From CALODL01 sp942492115 (GTDB taxonomy: Bacteria; Planctomycetota; Phycisphaerae; UBA1845; CAIVHJ01): 64,000 bases of DNA. The position numbers were made by a program, and so were the translations under genes. The notes beneath the pieces are model-generated. The model ran no database searches. It was not told the origin of the DNA and saw only the letters and a list, made by a program, of their open reading frames with translations. This document shows positions 1 through 8,500 of the stretch, in pieces (position 1 is the stretch's first letter; every line of letters begins with the position of its first letter). The stretch spans positions 372,001-436,000 of the forward strand of contig CALODL010000027.1 in the NCBI GenBank assembly GCA_942492115.1, written 5' to 3'.

Positions 1-1
1 C

Positions 2-652
2 GATGGACTCGACATTCTCGGAGGCGTGCGGTGCACGATCAGCGGTAACATTGCATTCAACAACGACCCGCTGGACACACCTAACGGCGATGGCAACGGC
101 ATCAAGATCGGTGTGCGCGGCGGGCTGGATCACATCGTTCATCACAACATCTCCTTTGGTAACCCGCGAGGTGGAATCGACCTGGCCGATACCGAACGGG
201 CGGTGGTCGTCAACAACACGGCGTTCAATAACCGGGACTGGTTCGGGATGTGGTTCGAAGGCAACCGCTCGGCTATCGGTTTGACCGTCGTCAACAATAT
301 CAGCAGGGGGAATACCAAGGGAGACATCGGAGTGATTCCGGCGTTGCCCACGAACTTCGTCGATAACAATCTGGTTTCAGATGCGAACGATCATCCATGG
401 GCCATCCCACTCGGTCCGGCGAGCCATGTAAGCACTGACCCACTGTTTCTCGACGAGGCGAGCGTCATCGATACGGCGTTCCCGGCAGGCCTGACCGTAT
501 CCGAAAAGCTGAGCTTCATCCGGGCCCAGGTCTATGCGAAGTTGGGCTTGGCACCCGGGAGTCCGGCCATCGATGCCGGGACCCAGTGGCCCGGGTTGAC
601 CATCGAGTTCGGAGGCACGGCACCGGATATTGGGGCCCACGAGAGTCCCTGA
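2..652 (+). CDS. Right-handed beta-helix protein, C-terminal part (5' end outside window)
   Basis: The frame is open to the left window edge, so the start lies outside; 216 residues are visible. Asn-rich turns such as GNIAFNN, NNTAFNN and NNISRGN recur about every 20-25 residues, the pattern of parallel beta-helix proteins (pectate-lyase/NosD-like fold). The tail PGSPAIDAGT...PDIGAHE is a usual ending of such repeat proteins, and a near match (SSPAIDAGS...VDIGAYE) ends the beta-helix part of the 2075-aa protein at 5542-11769. Proteins of this kind are normally exported and bind or cleave polysaccharides, but no catalytic residues can be assigned from this fragment. Function beyond the fold is unknown. 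Confidence 0.75.
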   Translation, partial: DGLDILGGVRCTISGNIAFNNDPLDTPNGDGNGIKIGVRGGLDHIVHHNISFGNPRGGIDLADTERAVVVNNTAFNNRDWFGMWFEGNRSAIGLTVVNNISRGNTKGDIGVIPALPTNFVDNNLVSDANDHPWAIPLGPASHVSTDPLFLDEASVIDTAFPAGLTVSEKLSFIRAQVYAKLGLAPGSPAIDAGTQWPGLTIEFGGTAPDIGAHESP

Positions 653-705
653 ACGCGTCGCTGCGGTCGGATTCAGAACACAGCGCTCCATCTGCCGATT
701 AGCTC

Positions 706-711
706 TATAAT
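706..711 (+). promoter_or_regulatory. Candidate -10 box (TATAAT)
   Basis: A perfect TATAAT lies 41 bases before the ATG at 753, which would give a leader of about 35 bases. No good -35 hexamer is found 16-18 bases upstream, so the call rests on the -10 alone. Confidence 0.3.
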
Positions 712-752
712 GTCCCGACCCTGCTGGTCGCAGGCTCATGGCGGAGGAGTGG

Positions 753-1892
753 ATGCGGACACGACGTGTGATGATTGCGCTGGCCGTGTGCGGGCTGGTC
801 AGCCTGGGACGGTGCACCTCGAACGGGCCCAATGGCAACGATGGCGGGGGTGAGCCCGAGCCGACGGTGTTCCAGCGCTCTCCTGATGGTCGCTTCGTGG
901 CCATCGTCGACGGGCCGGGCTTCGATGAATTCGTGGCTCGTTCAGAGCTCGAGCCGCGACCCACTTTGCAGCCTATGGTAGAGGCCTACATCAACGCGTA
1001 CGCCGCACATTTCGGCAGTGATGCTGATTTCCTGCTGTTCACCATTGATACACCGCGCATGAACCTGCGTTTTTCCGCACTGGGCGGTTTCAATGTTACG
1101 GTCGGTGCGCCCGAGACCGGCCTGGGACCGATCGGGTTCAGGGACGGCTTCGAGAGTTTTCCGAATCTGCGCAGCTTCGTCTACCTGGCGCGCAAGGACT
1201 CACTGGTCCTCGGGCCCTCGCTGCATGAGCTGGCCCACGCCTGGGGTGTTCGTCTCGCCGGACCCGCAACCCTGGCCAAACAGGTCGTCTGCAGTGACAA
1301 CCATTGGGGCTTTTCCAGCGCGGGGGGACAGCTGGGGGGATGGTTGCCGGGGTCACTGCAGGAACTGTCGCCCGGGGTCTTCGAGTTGTCGCGTGGCAAT
1401 ATCGAACCCAATGGCCGCTCATTCAACACTGTTCCGTATTCTAACATCGAGCTTTATCTCATGGGCATGGCCGAGGCAGAAGAGGTCGAGCCTCTCGAGG
1501 TGGCCGTCGACGCCACACTGGACAATCTGTTTCGTTTCGAAGCTGCCGGTATGGCCGAAGTGTCGATCGAGCAGATCATCTCGACCAACGGTATTCGTCG
1601 GCCCACTCCCGATCAGTCCCAGCGCACGTTCAAGGTGGTTCTCGTAATTCTGGTCGGGGCCGAGTTGACCGATGAGGAGTGGCGTTTCTACGAGGACTCG
1701 GTGTCGTTCTTCGAAGCGCAGCGCGCCGCGGACATCAACGCGTTCTTTCCACCCGAGCGTTATCGCGGGACGGGCATTCGTGAATTCATCGAGAGCTCTG
1801 ATCCCGAGGACCGCACCCGCCGCTTCATCAATTTCTTCGAGGCCACTCTGGGCCGCGCGACACTCGAGTTCGTCGCGCCGGACGTCCGCTGA
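753..1892 (+). CDS. Secreted lipoprotein-like protein with HELAH zinc-peptidase-like motif
   Basis: A 379-aa protein. The ATG at 753 is chosen over the in-frame ATG at 738 because GGAGGAG stands directly before it and because the protein then starts with a clean export signal (basic MRTRRV, hydrophobic stretch, Cys near residue 22). Near residue 158 there is SLHELAHAWG: an HExxH motif, the zinc-binding helix of many metallopeptidases. A third zinc ligand cannot be named. Otherwise the sequence is not recognised. It is probably a membrane-anchored or periplasmic protein, perhaps a peptidase. It is transcribed alone, with a TATAAT box at 706. Confidence 0.7.
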   Translation: MRTRRVMIALAVCGLVSLGRCTSNGPNGNDGGGEPEPTVFQRSPDGRFVAIVDGPGFDEFVARSELEPRPTLQPMVEAYINAYAAHFGSDADFLLFTIDTPRMNLRFSALGGFNVTVGAPETGLGPIGFRDGFESFPNLRSFVYLARKDSLVLGPSLHELAHAWGVRLAGPATLAKQVVCSDNHWGFSSAGGQLGGWLPGSLQELSPGVFELSRGNIEPNGRSFNTVPYSNIELYLMGMAEAEEVEPLEVAVDATLDNLFRFEAAGMAEVSIEQIISTNGIRRPTPDQSQRTFKVVLVILVGAELTDEEWRFYEDSVSFFEAQRAADINAFFPPERYRGTGIREFIESSDPEDRTRRFINFFEATLGRATLEFVAPDVR

Positions 1893-2046
1893 TACGGCCC
1901 TCCAGGTCGTTACCGGACCGCCGCTTCGGGGCCTATAAGTCCCACTCGATACTCGAGTTGTGATGCGTGCTGGCCCACCGACCTTGCAATTGGCGCATAA
2001 CCCCTGAATAAAAAGGTATCAACAACCGCACTCAGGGGATGTTTGC

Positions 2047-2508
2047 GTGACCGTATCGAGTATTCAATCCAGTGGTCTGACATCGACCCACGCGATGTCC
2101 ACAGCGTCTGCGACGTCAAACGTTGCGAGCTCCGCGAACCAATCTGCAGTCCCTGCCCAGCAGCAGATCAGCAACTCCTATCGGTCCTCACTAATGATCC
2201 ACAGTGGCGATTCATCGATGACGACGGGGGGACTCGAGAGGGCGGTTGGGATGGCCCTGGCCATGAAAATACTCGAGATGCTTCTCGGACAGCAGGACGA
2301 GGAGAAGGACAGTGGGAGTGGTCTTCAGGACATGATGGCGATGATGATGGCCCAACTCACTGGTGGGCGCGAATCGGCCGGCTGGACCATGAGTTTCGAA
2401 CGTCACGCGTCCAGCAGTCACACGTTCAGTACACCAACGGATGCCGTCGCATCCTATCAGTCCACGTCAGTGTCGATATCGACACAAAGTGTAGACATGT
2501 TCGCCTGA
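2047..2508 (+). CDS. Small Ser/Thr/Met-rich hypothetical protein
   Basis: A 153-aa protein starting at a GTG preceded by AGGGGA about 8 bases upstream; the ATG just before it is out of frame and hits a stop after two codons. The first 60 residues are rich in Ser, Thr, Ala and Asn and look disordered. Residues about 60-100 can form amphipathic helices rich in Met (AMKILEMLLG, DMMAMMMAQL) around an acidic QQDEEKD stretch. The tail is again Ser/Thr-rich. There is no signal peptide or membrane segment. A hairpin terminator follows the stop codon. No family is recognised; the disordered Ser-rich start could be a secretion signal, but nothing nearby supports that. Confidence 0.55.
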   Translation: MTVSSIQSSGLTSTHAMSTASATSNVASSANQSAVPAQQQISNSYRSSLMIHSGDSSMTTGGLERAVGMALAMKILEMLLGQQDEEKDSGSGLQDMMAMMMAQLTGGRESAGWTMSFERHASSSHTFSTPTDAVASYQSTSVSISTQSVDMFA

Positions 2509-2528
2509 TCCGATATCGGCGCAAGAAA

Positions 2529-2560
2529 ACACGAAAGGACACATGTGTGCCCTTTCGTGT
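2529..2560. terminator. Hairpin between convergent genes
   Basis: The arms acacgaaagg (2529-2538) and cctttcgtgt (2551-2560) pair perfectly over 10 bases; the loop itself holds the palindrome acacatgtgt. It lies between the plus-strand stop at 2508 and the minus-strand stop at 2594, so it probably serves both. No long T run follows on either strand. Confidence 0.55.
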
Positions 2561-2593
2561 GATCGACGCATGATCGTAGTGTCGTCTGGTCGA

Positions 2594-3538
2594 CTACGTC
2601 GACAGCACAGTTTCCGCGAGAGCGCACAATTGCTTGACATGCCCGACGCTGGTGCGGAACATGCCGGCTTCGTTGTCGTCGAGTTCGACTTCGACGACGC
2701 GCTCAACCCCCGCAGCTCCCAGAACGCACGGGACGCCGACGTAGTAGCCGCCGACTCCGTATTCATTGTCGCAGTAGGCGGCACACGGCAGAATACGCTT
2801 CTTGTCTCGGACGATGGCTTCGACCATCTGGATGGTGCCGGCCGCTGGAGCATAGTAGGCGCTGGTGCCCATCAGCTTAACAATTTCGCCACCACCCACT
2901 TTAGCCCGTTCGATGATCTCGTGGAGTCTCGTTTCCGAGATGAACTGGGTGACCGGAATGCCTGAAATCGAGGTGTACCGTGGGAGTGGGACCATGTCGT
3001 CACCGTGGCCACCCATCAACAGAGCGGAGATGTCCTCGACACTGACGCCGAGCTCCATGGCGATGAAGGTGCGGTATCGCGCGATGTCAAGACATCCAGC
3101 CTGCCCAACCACTCGCTGGGGTGGAAATTGTGAGGTTTTCCAAGCCGTGTAGACCATCGCGTCGAGCGGATTGGAGACGATGACCAGCACGGCATTCGGG
3201 CTGTGTTTGGCGACCTGCTCGGTGACGCTGCGGACGATCTTGACGTTGGTATTGACCAGATCATCCCGGCTCATACCTGGTTTGCGGGGAAGGCCAGCGG
3301 TGATTACGACGACGTCCGATCCTGCGGTATCAGCGTAATCGCTCGTGCCGACGATATTGGCATCGAATCGCTCGACGGGGCCGCACTGAGCGAGGTCGAG
3401 TGCCTTACCTCGCGTCAGGTCGCTTTTGTCGGGAATGTCTACGAGCACGACGTCGCCCAATTCCTTGGCGACTGCCCAGTGGGCGCAGGTTGCCCCGACG
3501 TTGCCGGCCCCGATGATACTTATTTTTGCTCGTTTCAT
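2594..3538 (-). CDS. mdh: Malate dehydrogenase (LDH-like type)
   Basis: Interconverts malate and oxaloacetate with NAD, in the cytoplasm (TCA cycle). The 314-aa length is normal for the family. The ATG at 3538 is chosen because GGAG lies 8 bases before it and because the product then starts right at the Rossmann strand; a longer reading upstream is not protein-like. Visible motifs: GAGNVGAT (residues 10-17) for NAD; the aspartate at 34 for the ribose; AGLPRKPGMSRDDL with Arg85 and Arg91, of which the PRKPGMSR form marks malate rather than lactate specificity; SNPLD (122-126); Asp151/Arg154; and catalytic His178 in GGHGDDMVPL. It stands alone between convergent and unrelated genes. Confidence 0.96.
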   Translation of the reverse strand: MKRAKISIIGAGNVGATCAHWAVAKELGDVVLVDIPDKSDLTRGKALDLAQCGPVERFDANIVGTSDYADTAGSDVVVITAGLPRKPGMSRDDLVNTNVKIVRSVTEQVAKHSPNAVLVIVSNPLDAMVYTAWKTSQFPPQRVVGQAGCLDIARYRTFIAMELGVSVEDISALLMGGHGDDMVPLPRYTSISGIPVTQFISETRLHEIIERAKVGGGEIVKLMGTSAYYAPAAGTIQMVEAIVRDKKRILPCAAYCDNEYGVGGYYVGVPCVLGAAGVERVVEVELDDNEAGMFRTSVGHVKQLCALAETVLST

Positions 3539-3728
3539 GGCATATTCTCCACATTTGAACGGATTCTGAGGTCCCGTTCGGTGATCCAGTCTGGCTGCGT
3601 GCTGTGCCGCGGGGACGGCGTCCCTGAGAAGGCCAACACTATAACGACGTGCGGCGTCCAGAAAAAGTCGCCTCCGATCGGGGGGGCGGCGAATAGACCT
3701 GTGGGACGGCGGGGCAGGGGGGCAGATA

Positions 3729-3764
3729 CAAAAAAAAGCCGGCCGCCCCATGAGGGCGGCCGGC
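3729..3764 (-). terminator. Rho-independent terminator of the coiled-coil lipoprotein gene
   Basis: The arms gccggccgccc (3738-3748) and gggcggccggc (3754-3764) form an 11-bp GC-only stem with a 5-base loop. An A run at 3730-3737 becomes a T run on the minus strand, right after the stop at 3791. Confidence 0.9.
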
Positions 3765-3790
3765 ATCGAACATTCGTTGACCTGTGAGCC

Positions 3791-5227
3791 TTACGGACGG
3801 TCGACGCAAGCCATTTCGGCCTTGGGAGCGAAGAGGTCCTCGCACGCCTCGATGCGGACCGTCATGAGGGCCTGTGACTCCACGGCATGCCGCACCATGA
3901 ATGGGATGTCGTTGCTGACGTAGCTGGCGGCCAGCATGCGGAAGCTGCCCTGACGATGGATCGTATCACTGGAGTCCTTCAGTGCATTCAGGGCGACGCG
4001 CGATTGCGTCAGGATCCCCATCTGGGAGTTGATCTCCTCGATGTCGCGAGCCACCCACTGACGACGACGTTGGAGGCCCATGCGTTCGGGGCTTTCGGGA
4101 TCCATGTTGGCGAACTGGTTGTCGAGCTGCTGCTTCTCGGATTCGAGCAATGCACGCTCGTCGAGCAGGTCGCGTTCTTCGTCGTCCAGCGGATGGAACA
4201 TACCGTCCGGGGCGATCAGTTCGCTGGACAGTGCCAACGTCATGCGCCGTCCCCGGAGGTCGGCGATCTGCGAATTGAGGTGATCCATGTGATTCATGAC
4301 CTGCTGCATGCGGAATTCGTTGGCCATGAACATCCGGTCGTTGTGTCGCAGGTGATCGGTGATCCGGAGCATCTTGCGGCGGCGTTCGAGACGTTCGAGC
4401 TCTTCGCTGGCCACGCCCTTTGAGCGGCTCAGTTCGCGGCGGAGCTGTTCGACCATCGATAGTTTCCACTGGATGTCTTCGTAGTCGGCGACCATGACCA
4501 GCTTGGTCATTTCTTCACCGTTGCGGACACGCTCCAGCTCGTTGTGATCAAAGACCGGGTCGGTCGTCGGGTTGAACGAACGCTCGCCGTTCGGGAACAG
4601 CAGTACGGAAGCGTCCTTCATGAAGTTGTTGTAACGCCGCGACATCGAGGACTCGATCTTGGTTTCGCGATTGATCGCCCAATTGATGCGTCGCTGCATA
4701 CGATCCAGTTCGCGCATCTGACGCTTGAACGCACGGAACGAACCTGCGTCGTTTTGCGATACCTGGCCGTTGATCTCGTAGTCGTAGGCCAGCATCTGCT
4801 TCTGTTCGATGAGTTGCTTCTGCCATCCCTGGAAGATGTCTGTCAGGCTGCCACGCATCGGATTGACTTCGATCCAGCCCTGGATGGGAGGATTGACTTC
4901 GTCTTCCCACGACGCAAACGTGTAGTTTCCGGCAACGAGACCAGCATCGCTGTGCGTGACGTTTTCGCCCTTGTAGGGGCCGCCCCACATGGTGACCTGG
5001 AATGAATCCGGGTGCAGCGGGTCGTCACTGAATTCGTAGGTGAAATCCTCGGACGCCGGGTGGCTCGCCAGTTGTGCCTGTGCGGCCTGTTGTTCCTGGG
5101 CGGCGAGGCGTTCTTCCAGCGTGGTGGTCGTGAACCGCACCGTTACGGCGGTGTGGTCGGGCTTCTGGCAGCCAGCGTAGAGGCCCAGTGAAGCCAGCGT
5201 AATGGTCAACCACATGCTCTTTCTCAT
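3791..5227 (-). CDS. Coiled-coil lipoprotein, unknown function
   Basis: A 478-aa protein. The start at 5227 (MRKSMW) has GGAG 8 bases upstream and gives a lipoprotein signal with the lipobox LYAGC (Cys at residue 19); the longer reading from 5248 would bury the signal. After a 120-residue region with a WGGPYKGENV-type motif, the middle and C-terminal parts are long charged helices rich in Glu, Arg, Gln and Met with few prolines, so largely coiled coil. It would sit in a membrane facing the periplasm. No enzyme motif is seen. It is a single gene closed by a strong terminator. A structural or scaffold role fits the coiled coil but is a guess. Confidence 0.8.
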   Translation of the reverse strand: MRKSMWLTITLASLGLYAGCQKPDHTAVTVRFTTTTLEERLAAQEQQAAQAQLASHPASEDFTYEFSDDPLHPDSFQVTMWGGPYKGENVTHSDAGLVAGNYTFASWEDEVNPPIQGWIEVNPMRGSLTDIFQGWQKQLIEQKQMLAYDYEINGQVSQNDAGSFRAFKRQMRELDRMQRRINWAINRETKIESSMSRRYNNFMKDASVLLFPNGERSFNPTTDPVFDHNELERVRNGEEMTKLVMVADYEDIQWKLSMVEQLRRELSRSKGVASEELERLERRRKMLRITDHLRHNDRMFMANEFRMQQVMNHMDHLNSQIADLRGRRMTLALSSELIAPDGMFHPLDDEERDLLDERALLESEKQQLDNQFANMDPESPERMGLQRRRQWVARDIEEINSQMGILTQSRVALNALKDSSDTIHRQGSFRMLAASYVSNDIPFMVRHAVESQALMTVRIEACEDLFAPKAEMACVDRP

Positions 5228-5541
5228 TTGTGCACTCCTCGTTTGCAAAACGGACAGTCGGGTCGTTCGAGACGCGTGGGATGACGAGCCCCGCTATATC
5301 TCGGATCACAGTCGCTGCGTGAGCATCAAGCTCTAAGTCTTTTTCGGGGCGTGAGCGCGGATTAGACAGTAATTCATTGGGACTTTTTCGCCTTTTTCGG
5401 ACGGCTGGCGCGAGGCGTGAGAAGTCAGGTTTTTGTGCAAAACCACGCTATCAACACTGCAAATGAGGATGGTGTCGATTGTGGTCCGAGAATGGAGGCA
5501 ACGCCAGTGTTGAGGCGCGCGACGCAGGCCACGCGATCAGG
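5228..5541. other. Intergenic stretch between two minus-strand genes
   Basis: This 314-base stretch holds no protein-like reading frame. It must contain the end of the long transcript from 13703 and the promoter of the lipoprotein gene, but no hairpin with a T run and no clear -35/-10 pair is seen. A short T-rich repeat (actttttcgcctttttcgg) lies near 5381-5400. Confidence 0.5.
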
Positions 5542-8500
5542 CTACCGACGGGAGCGAGGTGCGCTAGAAACTTTTACACGCAGTGGTGCGGCGGGCTCGA
5601 TCACGATGCGGCTGTGAGCGGGCGTGGGAAACAGGAAGGTCCGTTCTTCTGCATTCGCGGGGTCGCGGAGAATGTCGATGGCGAACGTCCCGGTTGCGTC
5701 CAGGCTCGCACGGTAGGTGAATGTAGCCAGGTAAGCGTGGGCTTTGGCAGCGATTCCGGGTGTGTCCAGTCCCGCCACCATTTGGCTGGTGACGCGGTTG
5801 AATGCGGACCAGTGGTGGGCTGTTGCGAAAACGTGTCCAGGGCCGGAGATCGTGATATCGATGAGCTGCAGGTGTCCGGCCGTGCCGCCGGAGGAGGCGA
5901 GATGAAGTTGGTACCCGCGCAGATCTTCGAGCGGCGAGTCGAGCAGGACATCGACGTGGATCAGGCCCCCCGGCGTAACGGTCACCGTCGAGGCGTGCAA
6001 CACGAGAGACGCACTGAGCTCCTGTTTGCCGACGAGCGGGTTGGGATCTCCACCCGGTGGGCACGTGCATGTGGTTGTTCCGGCGAACGCGTTGAGTGCA
6101 TGGAATGCATCATTTCCGTCGCATACACCATCTGGCAGACAGCTTCCGAATTGGCCGCCGGCGTCGACGTTGAATGCCGTTGGCGCAGCCTCTTCGCAGA
6201 GATAGCTTCCCCGCCCGTCGGGGCCCGTGTCGGAGAAGCAGTTCAACGCATGGAAACGATCGTTGCCGTCTGCAGTGCCGTCCGGCACACATTCACCGAA
6301 TTGTCCACCCATGTCGGCAAAAACAATGGATGTGTCGAGGCACTCGCCCGCTTTACAGGCCCACCACAGGCAGTTGCTGTCTCGAATGTCATCGCCATCC
6401 GCGTCGCTGCAGTCCTGGACATCGGTGCACGCGGATCCTCCGACTTTCAGAACCGTGCTCCCGAGTCCCGGAACATCGCCGCCGTTGTTGATCAGCGTGC
6501 GATAATAGATATGGATGTCGCCAGTGACCACCTTGGATCCAGGGTTGAGGACCAGCGTGTCGACATAGAGCGCCTCGTCCCCGTCGGTATCACCATCCAA
6601 CTGGTTGTCGAAGTGATCGACGACGTAGACTACGGTAGCCGAATCCAGTTCGATCGTTCCGATGGAGTAGTTGGTGTCATAGCCATTGATCTCGGGGCCA
6701 CGGTCTTCACTGGCAGCTTCCAGCTCCTGATTCATGCCGTTGCAAAACAGGGTGCCGATTTTCCAGTCGAAACGTTCGGCATCGGTGCCGTGGTTGACCA
6801 GGTCGTTCGCCAGCGAGACGTCGGACTCGACCGTCACATGAGGGTTGCCGTAGAGTCGGAGATCTCCTCCTATCTGGAGGTCGGTGTTTTCGATAATCTG
6901 CAAAGTGGGCGCTTCGCACGTGGGGACCTGAATGGGACAGGCGTTTGCTTTCGCTGTCAACGTGCCCGCGATGGTGAGTTGCATCTGCCCCATCAGTTCG
7001 AGTGCCGGCGCGCCCTCGGAGAGTTCGAGCTCTCCGACATGGGCACGGGCAGTTGACGATCCTCGAAGTGTGCCAGCAGATTCGATGCGCATGATGCCGC
7101 TCACATCGAGGACTGCGCTGTCGAGTAGTTCAACCGATCCCAGGCTGAAGATTCTCAAATGGGTAGTGTTCAGCGCGGACGCGCTGCGGGCTTCGATAAC
7201 CGGAGGCGAGCAGCCCAGGCCGGCCCCACAGGGCGGGTCGCCTCCGACTTCAGTCCCAAAGGCGTTGATCACCGCAACCTGATCAAGGTCGATGCGGCTT
7301 CCGGGACCCGCGACCATGAGCGTGTCGGTGGTCAGGCTGGCGCCCAGAATCTGCTCTGCCAGGAGTCGACCACCGTTGAAGACGAATATACCGCCACCGG
7401 CCGTACCGCGCGCGACGCCCTTCATACTCAGGCGACCACTGTTCACGATGTTGATCGGCCCGGTGACATCGAGGCTGGTCAGATCAACTTGGCCACTGGT
7501 GAGGTCCACGTGCGCGCCGTTGTTGATCGTCAAGCTGTCGGCGTGCAGAACGCTGGAAGCACCTTGCACAGCACTGTACTGCGCGCCATCTGTCATGATG
7601 ATCGGTCCGCCGATATCAACAGCGGCGGATTGGAACATATTGATACGGCTGGTCCCACTTAGAATCAAGGCGTTCGATGTGAGGGTTGCTGCGTTGCGTG
7701 CGTCGATGACCGGAGGCGAGCAGCCTGACAGCTCGCAAGGGCCCGAGAACACGACAACGCTACCGAGTACGTTCAGTTCGGTGGTGCCGTTCAAAGCAAC
7801 GGTCCCCGCTCCCTGGCTGTCGGAGCTGATGACAGCTTCGCTGGACGTGATGTGCACCGAACTGGTCACGGCCGTGGTCAGCTGCCCACCAGCAGTCACG
7901 TTCAGCAGATTGTCCACATCGAGGTGAGCGCTGTCCGACAGCCGCGCCAGCGAATAATTGCTGATGATCACATCGCGGGCGGCGAATTGCGCAGAGTTCT
8001 CGACGTCGATGACGGGCGGCGAGCAACCCAGGCACGGGGATGTGGGATCGCCGAGGATCACCGCGCCGGTGATCGTGGCAGTCATGGTATCGCTCAGGCT
8101 GATGGTCGTGGGTTCGAATGATCCGCCAGTGACATACAGTTGTTCCGCCGTGATCGCTGCAGACGACATGTTCGAGCCCGCGATGCGGCCTCCACTGGTG
8201 ACTGCGAAGGTGCCGGCGAGATCGAGCGCGCTGGCGCTGGTCAGCAGCAAGGCACCGCCCGACGAAACAGTCATGTCATCGCTCAGCGTGAAGCTGACGC
8301 CGTCTCCAATCTGGACACTGCCGTGCATCGTTACGGTGCACGCAGAACCGCTGACCGTGTGGTGCGCGGGCTCGGCAATCAACGTGATGGTTCCATTGCT
8401 GGCCAGGAACGAACCGCTGCCATTGATTGCGGTGGCCAATTCGAGGGTGCCATCGTTCGTTGCACAATAGAGTCCGTTGTGGGTGTTCTGCGGACCTTCG

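Noticed and set aside
5479..7056. 525-residue plus-strand reading frame
   Set aside because: It is antisense to the giant gene, which has clear domains; the long frame is a by-product of high GC and repeat codons.
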